This document shows positions 11,152 through 20,379 of a stretch of DNA of 64,000 nucleotides, in pieces. Location of the stretch: contig CM060462.1 of NCBI GenBank assembly GCA_030544235.1, positions 37,865,526 to 37,929,525 on the forward strand, given 5' to 3'. Each line of letters begins with the position of its first letter. Position 1 is the first letter of the stretch. The notes below the pieces were generated by a model. The model ran no database searches. It was not told the origin of the DNA and was given only the letters and a program-made list of their open reading frames with translations. This DNA is from Lepturacanthus savala (lineage: Eukaryota > Chordata > Actinopteri > Scombriformes > Trichiuridae). The position numbers were made by a program, and so were the translations under genes.

Positions 11152-11916
11152 ATGTGGTCAAACGGCCTCTTCATCTTCATCCTCATCCTCCAAATGATTT
11201 TGGTGGAAACTCATGGCAGTAGACGGTACATTCCCGTGATTAAAAAGCTGACATGGTCTGCGGCACAAACCTACTGCCGGGAGACCTACAACGACTTGGC
11301 CACTTTTAGAACTCAGACGGAATCAGACAAAGGATCGGCAGCCTGTCCTGAAAAATGCTGGATCGGTCTCCAAAGAGACAAAAATGACGTCTGGAGGTGG
11401 TCGGACGGGGAGAAAAGCAGCTTCACGACCTGGTCCAGCATCAAAGAATCCAACAACAGCAAGGAAAAACAGGACTGTGTCCTGGCAAAACCCAAGATGT
11501 GGGTTGACAAGCGATGCGACTATGAAGACATGTTCCTGTGCTACGACGACCATTGGGTCTTGGTGAAGGAGAACAAGACCTGGGAGGAGGCTCTGGAGAC
11601 CTGCAGGACCATAGGCGCTGACACTCGCTCCAAAGACGAGGACTTCCGTCATCGCTACGACCTGCCGAACCTGCACCTTGGGAATTTTAACTGGAAGGCC
11701 AAGAGAATGGTCCGAGGCGCCCAGACGGACCAGGTCTGGGTCGGGTTGCGCTACCTGGCCGGACACTGGCTCTGGGTGAACGGGGAACCTCTGGAGGACC
11801 GGCTGACCTCCTGTCCTGCACCGGGGAACTACTGCGGGACGATGTCCAGGACCGGGGAGGTTTTACCAGAGAAGAACTGTTTGGAAAGAAGGAATTTTTT
11901 CTGCTTGGCAACATAG
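11152..11916 (+). CDS. Secreted tandem C-type lectin-like domain protein (teleost CLEC20A / mannose-receptor-like type)
   Basis: Seen: 254 residues in one uninterrupted frame with start context GGAAACCATGT. Residues 1 to about 22 form a signal peptide (hydrophobic FIFILILQMILV, then THG). CTLD1 spans about 25-132: C42 and C130 as the outer disulfide, WIGL at 70-73, C109/C122 inner, with extra C65 and C69. CTLD2 spans about 134-252: C151 and C251 outer, WVGL at 196-199, WLWVNGEP at 206-213, and C221, C228 and C243. There is no transmembrane segment. Sequons are at N101 and N141. Neither domain carries the EPN or QPD sugar/calcium motif, and WND is absent, so classical mannose or galactose binding is doubtful. 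Known: teleosts have many small two-CTLD genes, often named CLEC20A-like or macrophage mannose receptor-like. Inference: an extracellular binding or immune-type protein. The coding part has no intron here, unusual if related genes separate the leader exon. Possible poly(A) signals are ATTAAA at 11996 and AATAAA at 12513. It is the only gene I would defend here. Confidence 0.88.
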   Translation: MWSNGLFIFILILQMILVETHGSRRYIPVIKKLTWSAAQTYCRETYNDLATFRTQTESDKGSAACPEKCWIGLQRDKNDVWRWSDGEKSSFTTWSSIKESNNSKEKQDCVLAKPKMWVDKRCDYEDMFLCYDDHWVLVKENKTWEEALETCRTIGADTRSKDEDFRHRYDLPNLHLGNFNWKAKRMVRGAQTDQVWVGLRYLAGHWLWVNGEPLEDRLTSCPAPGNYCGTMSRTGEVLPEKNCLERRNFFCLAT

Positions 11917-11995
11917 AACGACCAGAGATGGGCGAGTTACTTCAAAACTGTAAAGCTTTATTTATTACTTGTTACTGTAATTACACTATTATTGC

Positions 11996-12001
11996 ATTAA
12001 A
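11996..12001 (+). terminator. Possible poly(A) signal ATTAAA for the lectin gene
   Basis: The common variant hexamer, 80 bases after the stop codon. A canonical AATAAA follows at 12513-12518. Neither is proven, and the region is AT-rich, so chance hexamers are expected. Confidence 0.25.
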
Positions 12002-12269
12002 AGTTACTCACACCAAAATAACTAGAAATATGGATTTAGTGATTGAAATATAACTAACTAATGAAATATAACTCAGCATTTTATTTTGCTGTTTCCACTT
12101 TATTTTGTGGATTTGTTGTAGTATTTTCAGCATGTTTAAACCTGTACATGTTTCCAGACTAATGATATATCTTCTTTATTTGCTTTTCTTTTGTGTATTT
12201 GCACGTGTTTTCTTAATTTGCAGCAAAGTGACCTCTCAAGGCCACTGTGGTTTACTGCTAATTAGCAGC

Positions 12270-12810
12270 GAGTGTGTTGTGAGTGTGTGCTAGCATGCTA
12301 ATGCTATCGATGTAGCCTCTATTTCTTCTGCAGCATTTTATATGGATCATTTCAGACATTTCAGTTATTTAACTTAACCACAACGTGACCATGCTACAGG
12401 CTAACGCCTTATAGCGCTAGCATGCAGCTTACTGCTAATTAGGAAATGTTAGCACATTAAACTAATATGTTACCGACAATGCAAAGTTTAACTCTCTTAA
12501 AAAATGTTTACAAATAAAATTTCATATTTCATAGTTTACTTCAAATTAGCAAATGTTAGCATGCTGCTGCACTAAACTGTTGAAGACTACTGCTAAAACG
12601 TTGATGAGCATTCACACTGTGAGTGTGTGCTAGCATGCTAATGCTAGCATCCAGCATCGATGTAGCCTCTAGTTCATATTTAGATTCTTTTTCAGCATTT
12701 TATATGGATCATTTCAGACATTTCAGTCACTTAACTTAGCACTAGCATGCAGCTTACCACTAATTAGCAAATGTTAGCATGCTGCCACAATAAACTAATA
12801 TGTTGGGGTT
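12270..12810 (+). repeat. Family C repeats (GCTAGCATGCTAATGCTAGC / GCTAATTAGCAAATGTTAGCATGCTGC)
   Basis: Two diverged direct copies (about 12279-12480 and 12618-12810). They share GTGAGTGTGTGCTAGCATGCTAATGCTA, CATCGATGTAGCCTCTA, CAGCATTTTATATGGATCATTTCAGACATTTCAG and GCTAATTAGCAAATGTTAGCATGCTGC. The same words recur at 13.86-14.1, 17.66-17.95 and 18.08-18.6 kb. They are noncoding. The core words are near-palindromic. Confidence 0.75.
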
Positions 12811-13495
12811 ATGCTGGTGCTCAAAAATCAAAATGGTCTTCTAAATAACAAACGAAACCAACATGAACACAAAATGAACATTTTGAGAGATTCTTTTTGA
12901 CGTTTTTGACTTTCTCATGTTATTTTGTCACTGACCCAGTAATGATTCTATGATTCTTCTCTGAGTAGTTGGCTGACATTTCAATCTGCTAATCAGAATA
13001 ATAAATAATGATCATAATAATAAACCAGATGCATAATAACTTCCTTGTCTGGAAACTTTTGATTCTTCCTGGAGCTTCTCTCTTCGTCCTTGTGAGTCTC
13101 TGATTTTACCATCTCTCTTGGTAGATCTGCTCTCAGCCTTTCTGCAAAACCCCACATCTAATAATATGTTAACAGGCCAGTAATTTATGGTATTTACCCC
13201 ACTTTAAAATAAAACAACAACTTTTACAGGCCTCTTCAAGGTCTCAGTCAGCGGGCGGGTCGTCTTCATAAAGCATCTCAGAAAGGCTGATATTTAAAGA
13301 CTAAGAAGTCTAGTAGGACTGGAGTTATTTATGAAGTGTCCTACACCCGCATCAGCACCACTTCAAGGAGAGAGAGTGATGCTGCTGTTTAACAAGACTC
13401 TGAGCTGAAAGTAGAAATGATGACGACGGGTTGAACATTTACTGACATTTGTTGTTTGGAACCACACGAGTATAAATCCACAAAATGCAGAAAAG
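12811..13495. other. Noncoding DNA, no feature seen
   Basis: Ordinary AT-rich sequence with no frames or repeats I can support. The block at 13230-13400 is somewhat more GC-balanced. Confidence 0.4.
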
Positions 13496-13499
13496 TGCA

Positions 13500-13835
13500 C
13501 CAAGCACTTAGATTTTAAGCAAATATCTAGTTATCCTAGTTATATAACGGCAAAAACATGATGCCAAAATGAATTAATTTCATATTACAAATAAGGAAAT
13601 ACTGTCAGTTACTTGTGTAGCATGCTAATTAACACAGTAGCTTCTGTAATTGGGTGAAATTAAATTATAGAAATGTCATGCATCTCTGCAATAATGTTGA
13701 AATGTGCTTTGGTGCAACATCTTGGAAAATGATTTCCTGTGATTTATTATTTCTAAATATGCAGCACATGTTGTATCTTATGCACAAATACGATATAAGT
13801 CTATATAACTAGATATTTGCTTAAAACATAAGTAC
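13500..13835. mobile_element. Short TIR element (AAGCAAATATCTAGTTAT termini)
   Basis: AAGCAAATATCTAGTTAT at about 13519 is matched by its reverse complement ATAACTAGATATTTGCTT at about 13805. The similarity extends outward into GCACTTAGATTTT versus AAAACATAAGT. The inside (GGAAATACTGTCAGTTACTTGTGTAGCATGCTAATTA, CATCTTGGAAAATGATTTCCTGTGATTTATTATTTC) recurs inverted at 14.2-14.7 kb. I infer a non-autonomous DNA element. The target duplication is unclear. Confidence 0.55.
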
Positions 13836-13859
13836 AACTTATTTTTTCCACCATAGTTT

Positions 13860-14105
13860 ACTTCAAATTAGCAAATGTTAGCATGCTGCTGCACTAAGCT
13901 GTTAATGTTTACTGCTAAAACATTGATGAGCATTGTTATTGAGTGTGTGTGCTAGCATGCTAATGCTAGCGTCCAGCATCAATGTTTTTTCAGCATTTTT
14001 ATATGATCATTTCAGACATTTCAGTCATTTAACTTAGCTTTAGCGTGCAGCTTACCGCTAATTAGCAAATGTTAGCATGCTGCCACAATAAACGAATATG
14101 TTGGG
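13860..14105 (+). repeat. Family C repeat copy
   Basis: The same ordered words as at 12.3-12.8 kb: GCAAATGTTAGCATGCTGCTGCACTAA, GTGTGTGCTAGCATGCTAATGCTAGC, CATTTCAGACATTTCAGTCATTTAACTTAGC and GCTAATTAGCAAATGTTAGCATGCTGCCACAATAAAC. Confidence 0.75.
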
Positions 14106-14184
14106 GACAATGCGATGTGGTATAACCCTAAAAACTTGGTACCAGATAGTTTGGAACGACACGAGTATAAATCCAGAAAATGCA

Positions 14185-15310
14185 GAAAAGTGCACCATGC
14201 ACCAGCAAATATCTAGTTATCCTAGATATACATGCTACACAAGTAACTGGCAGTATTTCCTTATCAGTAATATACAATTAATTCATTTTGGCATCATTTT
14301 TTTGCAGTTATCTCACTGTGATAACTAGATATTTGTTTAAAACCTAAGTGCACTTTTGACATCATCATTATTTCTACTGTGCAGCTCTGAGTCAAGCTTT
14401 TAGCCAAGAATGTGTTCCAGTTTTTTCGCTGAGTTATTCAGTGCTAGTGTGATATATTAACATTTCCATCTGTCAATACAACTTCCTTTTGCTTCCCTCT
14501 CTGTTTGCAGATCGAAACGTTACCGAATATTATAGAAAAATATGCTTTTGTAATCTGACTTATATCGTATTTGTGCATAAGATGCAATTTGTGCTGTATA
14601 TTTAGAAATAATAAATCACAGGAAATCATTTTCCAAGATGTTCTGCACCAAAGCACATATTTCATTATTATTGCAGAGTGTAATAACAGTTTTAATTACA
14701 GAGGCTGAAAGGAAGTAACTGACAAAGTTTAATACGTTTATTTGTTAAAAACAGCAACAAAAAGAGCAGCAAAACTGTAGCATGCAAATTAAAATAGTAG
14801 CCTCTGTAATTGGGTGAAATTAAATGATATAACTGTTACTGCACTGAATAACTCAGCAAAAAAAGGAGAATTTACTTGGAAAAAAAAAAAAACTGGAACA
14901 CATTCTCGGCTAAAAGCTTGACTCAGAGCTGCACAGTAGAAATTATGATGCAGAAAAAAGTGTCATGCACTAATATCTAGTTATCACATATCTAGTTATG
15001 CAAAAAATGATGCCAAAGTGAATTAATTGTATATTACTGATAAGGAAATACTGCCAGTTACTTGTGTAGCATGCTAATTAAAATAGTAGCCTCTGTAATT
15101 GGGTGGAATTAAATGATATAACTGGATATTTCTAAATAAACAGCATCTTATTCATTATTTTTCTATAATATTCGGTGACGTTTCGATCTGCAAACAGAGA
15201 GAGAAGCGAAAGGAAGTTGTCTTGACAGATGGAAATGTTAATAAATGACACTAGCAGTGAATAAAAGCTGAATTTATTTGGATAAAACTGGAACACATTC
15301 TTGGCTAAAA
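14185..15310. repeat. Foldback cluster: nested long inverted repeats
   Basis: Three pairs of inverted arms are visible: 14205-14300 with about 14985-15080, 14361-14445 with about 14846-14950, and 14455-14545 with about 15160-15245. Words shared on opposite strands include CTGTGCAGCTCTGAGTCAAGCTTTTAGCC and GTTTGCAGATCGAAACGT. Arms diverge by indels. The pairing order is not perfectly nested, so this is several rearranged copies of one element (related to 13500-13835). The apparent 73-residue minus-strand frame at 14444-14665 lies inside an arm and is not supported as a gene. Confidence 0.65.
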
Positions 15311-15319
15311 GCTGGACGA

Positions 15320-15560
15320 ATCCAGACGTCCCAGCTAGTTACGGCAGGAATGAGTCCGCCGCCGACTAATGGAGCGATGTATTACTTCTGTAATTAGCTA
15401 TGACACCGAACATGTCAGCCAGATTGAGATTGAACGCATGACAAAGGGCTGGAGCTGATGGATGCCTGCCAATAAATTAGGGACAGACAATTTGTCCCGG
15501 GAAGAGTTTTGAACGCGATATTACAATCGTTCAGGAAAAACAGCAGCTGTCAGTCCCATC
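15320..15560. promoter_or_regulatory. Candidate conserved noncoding element
   Basis: An unrepeated, GC-balanced block with homeodomain-like words (CTGTAATTAGCTATGACA, CCAATAAATTAGGGACAG) and a palindrome-like GGACAGACAATTTGTCCC at 15480-15498. It encodes no protein I can see. The regulatory reading is inference. Confidence 0.35.
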
Positions 15561-16829
15561 AGGAGACGAGTGAGTGAAGGAAAGGTGATTATTTATGAAA
15601 CAAACCATCGTGTTTGCTGCTTAGGGTTTGTTTTATCATCCCTGAGCTGCAACTAGATAAATCCTGGAGATTCCACACACTGGTGGTGAGACCGATGATG
15701 CTGGAGAATGATGACGTTGGAGGAAAGTGGGTTAGATCCAGTTACTTCAGGACTGTAAATGCATTATTTATCACTTGTTACTGTCATTTCAGAGGAATTC
15801 ATTACATTACAATATCACCGTGAGCGCAATTTACTGAGGAAGTGAATAAATGTCTAATAAACTGGTCGTGAGGCCTTTGTACAGCTTCAAGGTGCGTTCA
15901 GGGACACCTCGTTAAATCTGAAATCTGACAATCTGTTGTTGATTGACCTTTTTAACTTATTTTCCTCTGTTGAAACACATCAGTCAATAATAAAAGTATA
16001 ATAAAACGAGTCGTGTCATCAATAAGGCTGATTGATTACTACGCTACCACAGGATTTATGATTTGTTTTATTATAAAATCACACAAATTACCTTTAGAGC
16101 AGAATCCAAAATGCTGCCAGACTCAATACAGAGAATTTACTGAATAAAAAGGTATAAAAAGGTATAAAAGGGGCATTAAATTCTGGAATGATGCCAACAT
16201 TAATTTAAACAACATGTCATTTTCTTTTGGTTTTCAAGAAAATTGACTGTAAAGGTATTTTTAAGTGATTATCTGTTAATGTTTCTTTGTAATTTGCTTT
16301 TCTGGAGATTTATAACCAGTTCGCTTCTGCCTTTTCAGTCACGATGTTGTTAATGTATTTTGTGTTGTCATGACTGAATAAAGTTAATTTAAATTCAAAT
16401 ATTCAGCAATAAAATTGTTATTGACGGTTATCAACACCTTCTTGTGTGAGTCTCTAGATTTTCTGATGAATTTCCATGTTTTTCTGCAGCATTTTTAATA
16501 ATTAGAAAATCCAAAAATCAAAAATTGGCATTTATCGAAGTTGTTTTTGTCTCTTTTTTATGAAATTGTTTTGTTATGAGATTAGTTAAAATAAATAAAA
16601 ACAACACATCCTGGGGGATACAACTCATAAAAGCCAAAATATTGAGAATATATATATATATTTAAGGTGTAAATATTTTTCATAGAGCCTAAAGAGATAA
16701 ATGATAACATTAGATTATTTTTACAGTTTATTTTCGACCTGTTTTAGGGTTAAGAGGTTAAATCTAAGGCTGCAGTAACATTATTTGAATGGATGATTTC
16801 ACACTTTAGCTTTTTAATACGTTTCTAAT
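15561..16829. other. Mostly AT-rich noncoding DNA
   Basis: The segment TTACTTCAGGACTGTAAATGCATTATTTATCACTTGTTACTG near 15740 resembles the sequence right after the lectin stop codon (about 11938), suggesting another low-copy repeat. Nothing else is supported. Confidence 0.35.
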
Positions 16830-17230
16830 TGTCTAATTTTCATCATAGTTCATGCCAGACTTGAATGGTTGATGCATTTTTTTCCAGAGGGCAAATTGAG
16901 AGGCCCCTCGCTGATGGAGCCTAAACAACGATATGTATTTTCCAGCTTTTCCTCTGGTTGACATTTGTTCCTTTGAGTTAAATATCTCAACAGGAGCCTC
17001 TGACCTTTTTCTCAGCATCAGGTTAAGACTCAAACGATCAAGTGTTTGCAAAACCAACAAGGTTCCAGCAGCTTCGGCTGTGATCTGTGTTTACTGGAGT
17101 TTCCCTGAGAGCTCGGAGCTGCAGCCCAGGAAAACACATGCAAACACAGCAAAAACAAGCAAATTAGGAACAACTTAGTCAATGTGACGACACGGGAAGG
17201 AGAATTAAAGAGAGAATCTGCTGGTATCAC
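16830..17230 (-). other. Conserved-looking island with a signal-peptide-like frame (17030-17230, -)
   Basis: The minus strand has a 66-residue frame with a hydrophobic stretch of about 18 residues (LFLICLFLLCLHVFSWAAA) after a short N-terminus, resembling a secretion signal. A second minus frame, 16833-17060, overlaps it in another phase and contains dibasic RKR. I recognise neither and see no clear splice sites joining them. The block also reads like a conserved noncoding element (CAGAGGGCAAATTGAGAGG). Either explanation is possible, as is chance. Confidence 0.25.
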
Positions 17231-17660
17231 AGGACAATTTAAAGTGATGTCTTAAAAAAGAGAAAGAAATGTTTGTCTATTTAAAATATATATTTTCACG
17301 TTAATTTGCTGTAAAACTGTTGAAGTTGTTGATGGATTATTATCATAAAAGGTGTAAATCATGTTTCTGCCATTTGTTGAATGGTATTAACTGAATTTTA
17401 TGTCTTGTTTATTATTTATGCTCTTTGTGAATAGGTTTGTTGGGATAAAGAGGCAATGGGAATGTTTTAATTGTATTAAACTGTCCTTTATTTATAAAGC
17501 GTAAATTAAATAAAGAAACAGGATAGAATACATAATTAAAAAGCTAAAGCTGACATTTATAGTTGTTTTGTACCAGCATGATTTGTTCAAATAAAACACA
17601 AATTTCCACTTTCTTTTGTGGGTTTTTAATTCTTTGTTTAATTGCATGTATTTTCTTAAT
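17231..17660. other. AT-rich noncoding DNA, no feature seen
   Basis: The minus-strand frame at 17492-17677 is low-complexity and unconvincing. No tandem structure is visible. Confidence 0.45.
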
Positions 17661-18600
17661 TCACCGCTAATTAGCAATTGTTAGCATGCTACCACACTAA
17701 ACTAGTATGCGTGTGTTGTGATATTTTTTTTTGCCGCTATATTTGCCACCATAGTTTACTGCTAATTAGCAAATGTGAGCATGCCGCCCGCTAAACTGTT
17801 AAACTTCTGCTAAAATGTTAATAAACATTCTCACTGTTAGCATGCTAATGTTAGCGTCCAGCCCAAAGAATCACTATGGACACTAGTTCATATTTAGCAG
17901 AACGTGAACATTACTGCTAATTAGCAACAATAAAATGTGCACCTGGGTCAAAGTCTTGCAAATTTTTATTTTGCTATTTCCACTTTATTTTGTAGATTTG
18001 TTCTAGTTTTTGCAGCACAATTAAACACTGCACATTTCCAGAATAATGACGATGTATTCTTTTGTTTATTTGCACATGTAATTACTAATTAGTAATTGTT
18101 AGCATGCTACCACACTAAACTAGTATGCGTGTGTTGCGTGTGTGATATATTTATTTTTTGCCGCTATATTTGCCATCATATTTGCCGTTTACTGCTAATT
18201 AGCAAATGTTAGCATGCCGCCCCGCTAAACTGTTAAACTTTACTGCTAAAATGTTAACAAACAATGTCACTGTTAGCATGCTAATGCTAGCGTCCAGCAC
18301 AAAGCATCACTAAAGCATCAACATTTCAGTCATTTAAATTAACCACATGCTGCAGGCTAACGCCTTACAGCGCCAGCATGCAGCTTACCGCTAATTAGCA
18401 ACTTGATTTTAATTGATACAGCAAATTTTTATTTTTTATTTTGCTATTTCTACTTTATTTTGTAGATTTGTTGTAGTGTTTGCAGCACGTTTCCAGAATA
18501 ATGTCGATGTATTCTTTTGTTTATTAGCACGTGTAATTGCTAATTAGCAAATGTTAGCATGCTGCTGCAATAAACTAATATGTTGGGGACAATGCCACAA
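17660..18600 (+). repeat. Family C repeats, tandem pair plus a third part
   Basis: 17665-17945 and 18080-18410 are near-copies: GTTAGCATGCTACCACACTAAACTAGTATGCGTGTGTTG, TTTGCCGCTATATTTGCCA, GCTAATTAGCAAATG, and CACTGTTAGCATGCTAATG with GCGTCCAGC. The offset is about 425 bp. Part of the unit (TTGCTATTTCTACTTTATTTTGTAGATTTGTTGTAG) starts again at about 18440 and ends near 18600. The word TTTTGTAGATTTGTT links this block with the repeat near 12110. Confidence 0.75.
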
Positions 18601-18639
18601 ATGCCATGTGGTGAAACCTTAAAAAACTAGTTTGAAAAG

Positions 18640-19420
18640 GTCTTAAAAATAGACAAAACACACACGGCGACTCGAATCCTCCCCTGAAAAAATCCTGCTC
18701 CGGCGCGTCGACTGCAGAGAGCTTTTTTTTCTTCCTTTTCTCTCTCCAGCATGTAAGCGATGCCCTACATAACCGCACCCCTCACCTTTTCTGTCATTTC
18801 ACAGGACAGGCTTACCTGGAAGGCCCCTGTTTAACAGTGAAAGGCGCACACAATCCCATTTGAAGCCCCGCTCTGTGGATTTAGCCACTTTTTAAATTCA
18901 AATCACTCACAGCACGGTGTCAGGACGAAGGGGAAGGTGGGAAGAGAAAATGGAGGTGTATGAGTGGAGGGGGGTGGGTGGGCTTAATATAAAAAAACCC
19001 AAATCCCATTAGAGATGGACCGGAGGAAAATGAGGGGTTGGCACGGTGTCGCCTTACCGCTCTTTGATGGGGGGGGTCAGAGATGACGTCCCATAACGCC
19101 GACTTCTTCTTTTCTCTTTTTTTTTTTGCTTTTCACATTTTCCACCCGTCAAAGCAGGAAATCGCCAGAAGTGAAATGTATCATTACAGGATCTGTGTCC
19201 ACAGAGGAGCAGGAGCTAGAAGGAGTAGGTGACTTATCTGCCACAGACGTCGGGGTCTTTGGGGTAATAAAGCATGCATGAGAAGCTGTTTTCCCTCCCC
19301 ACCCTTAACGGGGGGAGGGGATCCGTGTCGCCTGGTCCCCGCTGTAGCCCGCGGACTCTCCGAAGTGGTCGACTTAGCTCGGCCTTCTTGTATAATTAGT
19401 CTCCTGAACCGTGTAGGATG
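18640..19420. promoter_or_regulatory. GC-richer, low-repeat island; candidate regulatory block
   Basis: Contains CpG-bearing, unrepeated stretches, G-runs (GGAGGGGGGTGGGTGGG near 18967; GGGGGGG near 19070) and a near-palindromic CCACCCTTAACGGGGGGAGG near 19300. Short frames occur on both strands (19184-19432, 19278-19607), but none has recognisable domains. I read it as noncoding and possibly conserved. Confidence 0.3.
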
Positions 19421-19616
19421 TGTTTCCTCCATGGCCTCGCCTCCTCTACTGTCATTTTATACCTGTTCCCCGGTCCTGGCCCCTTCTCTTAGTCTCTCAA
19501 GACCACACAGGCACACGTGTTCCTGTCAATATCTAAAGGAAAAAACTCCTGGATGCTCAGTGTTGGGTTTTCAAAGGTGTCTGAATAAAGAAAAAACACA
19601 GATATAGAGAGAGAGA

Positions 19617-20340
19617 ACCCTCATGTTGTGGTTAATTTAATCAGATTTGTGTTAATTTACATGCAATTTGGTGTATTTTAACCAACTTTTGTTCACTCTT
19701 GGTGTGAACGATCATTAGAAACGAATGAAGGAGACAAGGATTAATGTAAATGTACAATTTATCTACTCTGATTATACACTAACCATGAAAAAGTCACACT
19801 TATATTTACCAGCATGAGATGTATTGATTTTAGAGCACTGATCCATTGATCCATTAGAACACTGGAGTGATAGGTGAGGGAAATGGGCCTCTATACACCT
19901 ATGTAGATAAAAACCAGACACTTGCAGCTAGAATAGTCATTTTAGAGTGTATTTCTGATTAGTTTAAAGTTATCTTCATTGAAAAAAACAGTGCTTTTCT
20001 TTCAAAAATATGGACATTTCTAGGTGACTCCAAACTTTTGAATGGTTGACTCTGAAAAATGTGGTTAATTTGATCAGATTCACCAAAGATTCCATGACTT
20101 TGTGTTAATTTACATACAGTTCTGTGTGTTTTATTCAACTTTTGTACACTCCAGGTCAATTGTGATTTTACATTTGTCGACATAATAAGACTCTTGATTC
20201 TATATTTGATGAGTCTGGTGATCATTGTCATTTTATTGTTCCTGTTAGTTCTTCTTTCATGTATTAAGACATGACTTAGAATATTGTGTTAAGAATAAGA
20301 CATCAGAATATTGTCAGGTCTGGTTTTAAGATCATTTTCT
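19617..20340. mobile_element. Decayed DNA transposon remnants, one nested in another
   Basis: The middle part (about 19780-20056) contains ATTAGAACACTGGAGTGATAG, AAATGGGCCTCTATACACCTATGTAGAT, CCAGACACTTGCAGCTAGAATAGTC and ends with CCAAACTTTTGAATGGTTG. I recall this order from a widespread fish DNA element whose TIR reads CCGTTCAAAAGTTTGGGGTC. Flanking segments (19617-19740 and 20060-20230) share GTGGTTAATTTGATCAGATT and GTGTTAATTTACAT, and resemble the 27.3 kb element. The class (Tc1-like) is from memory, not tested. Confidence 0.5.
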
Positions 20341-20379
20341 TTCAGCCATAAAATGCATAATAAAGAAGGAAAAAACATA

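Noticed and set aside
11323..11766. 147-residue minus-strand frame
   Set aside because: It lies antisense to the well-supported lectin gene and is a shadow of its codon bias.
16833..17060. Similarity of LMLRKRSEAPV to the augurin (ECRG4) precursor
   Set aside because: Only a few residues agree and the rest of the frame does not follow that family, so naming it would be unsafe.
19278..19607. 109-residue frame in a GC-richer block
   Set aside because: No motif. The overlapping minus frame is equally open, as expected for GC-richer noncoding DNA.
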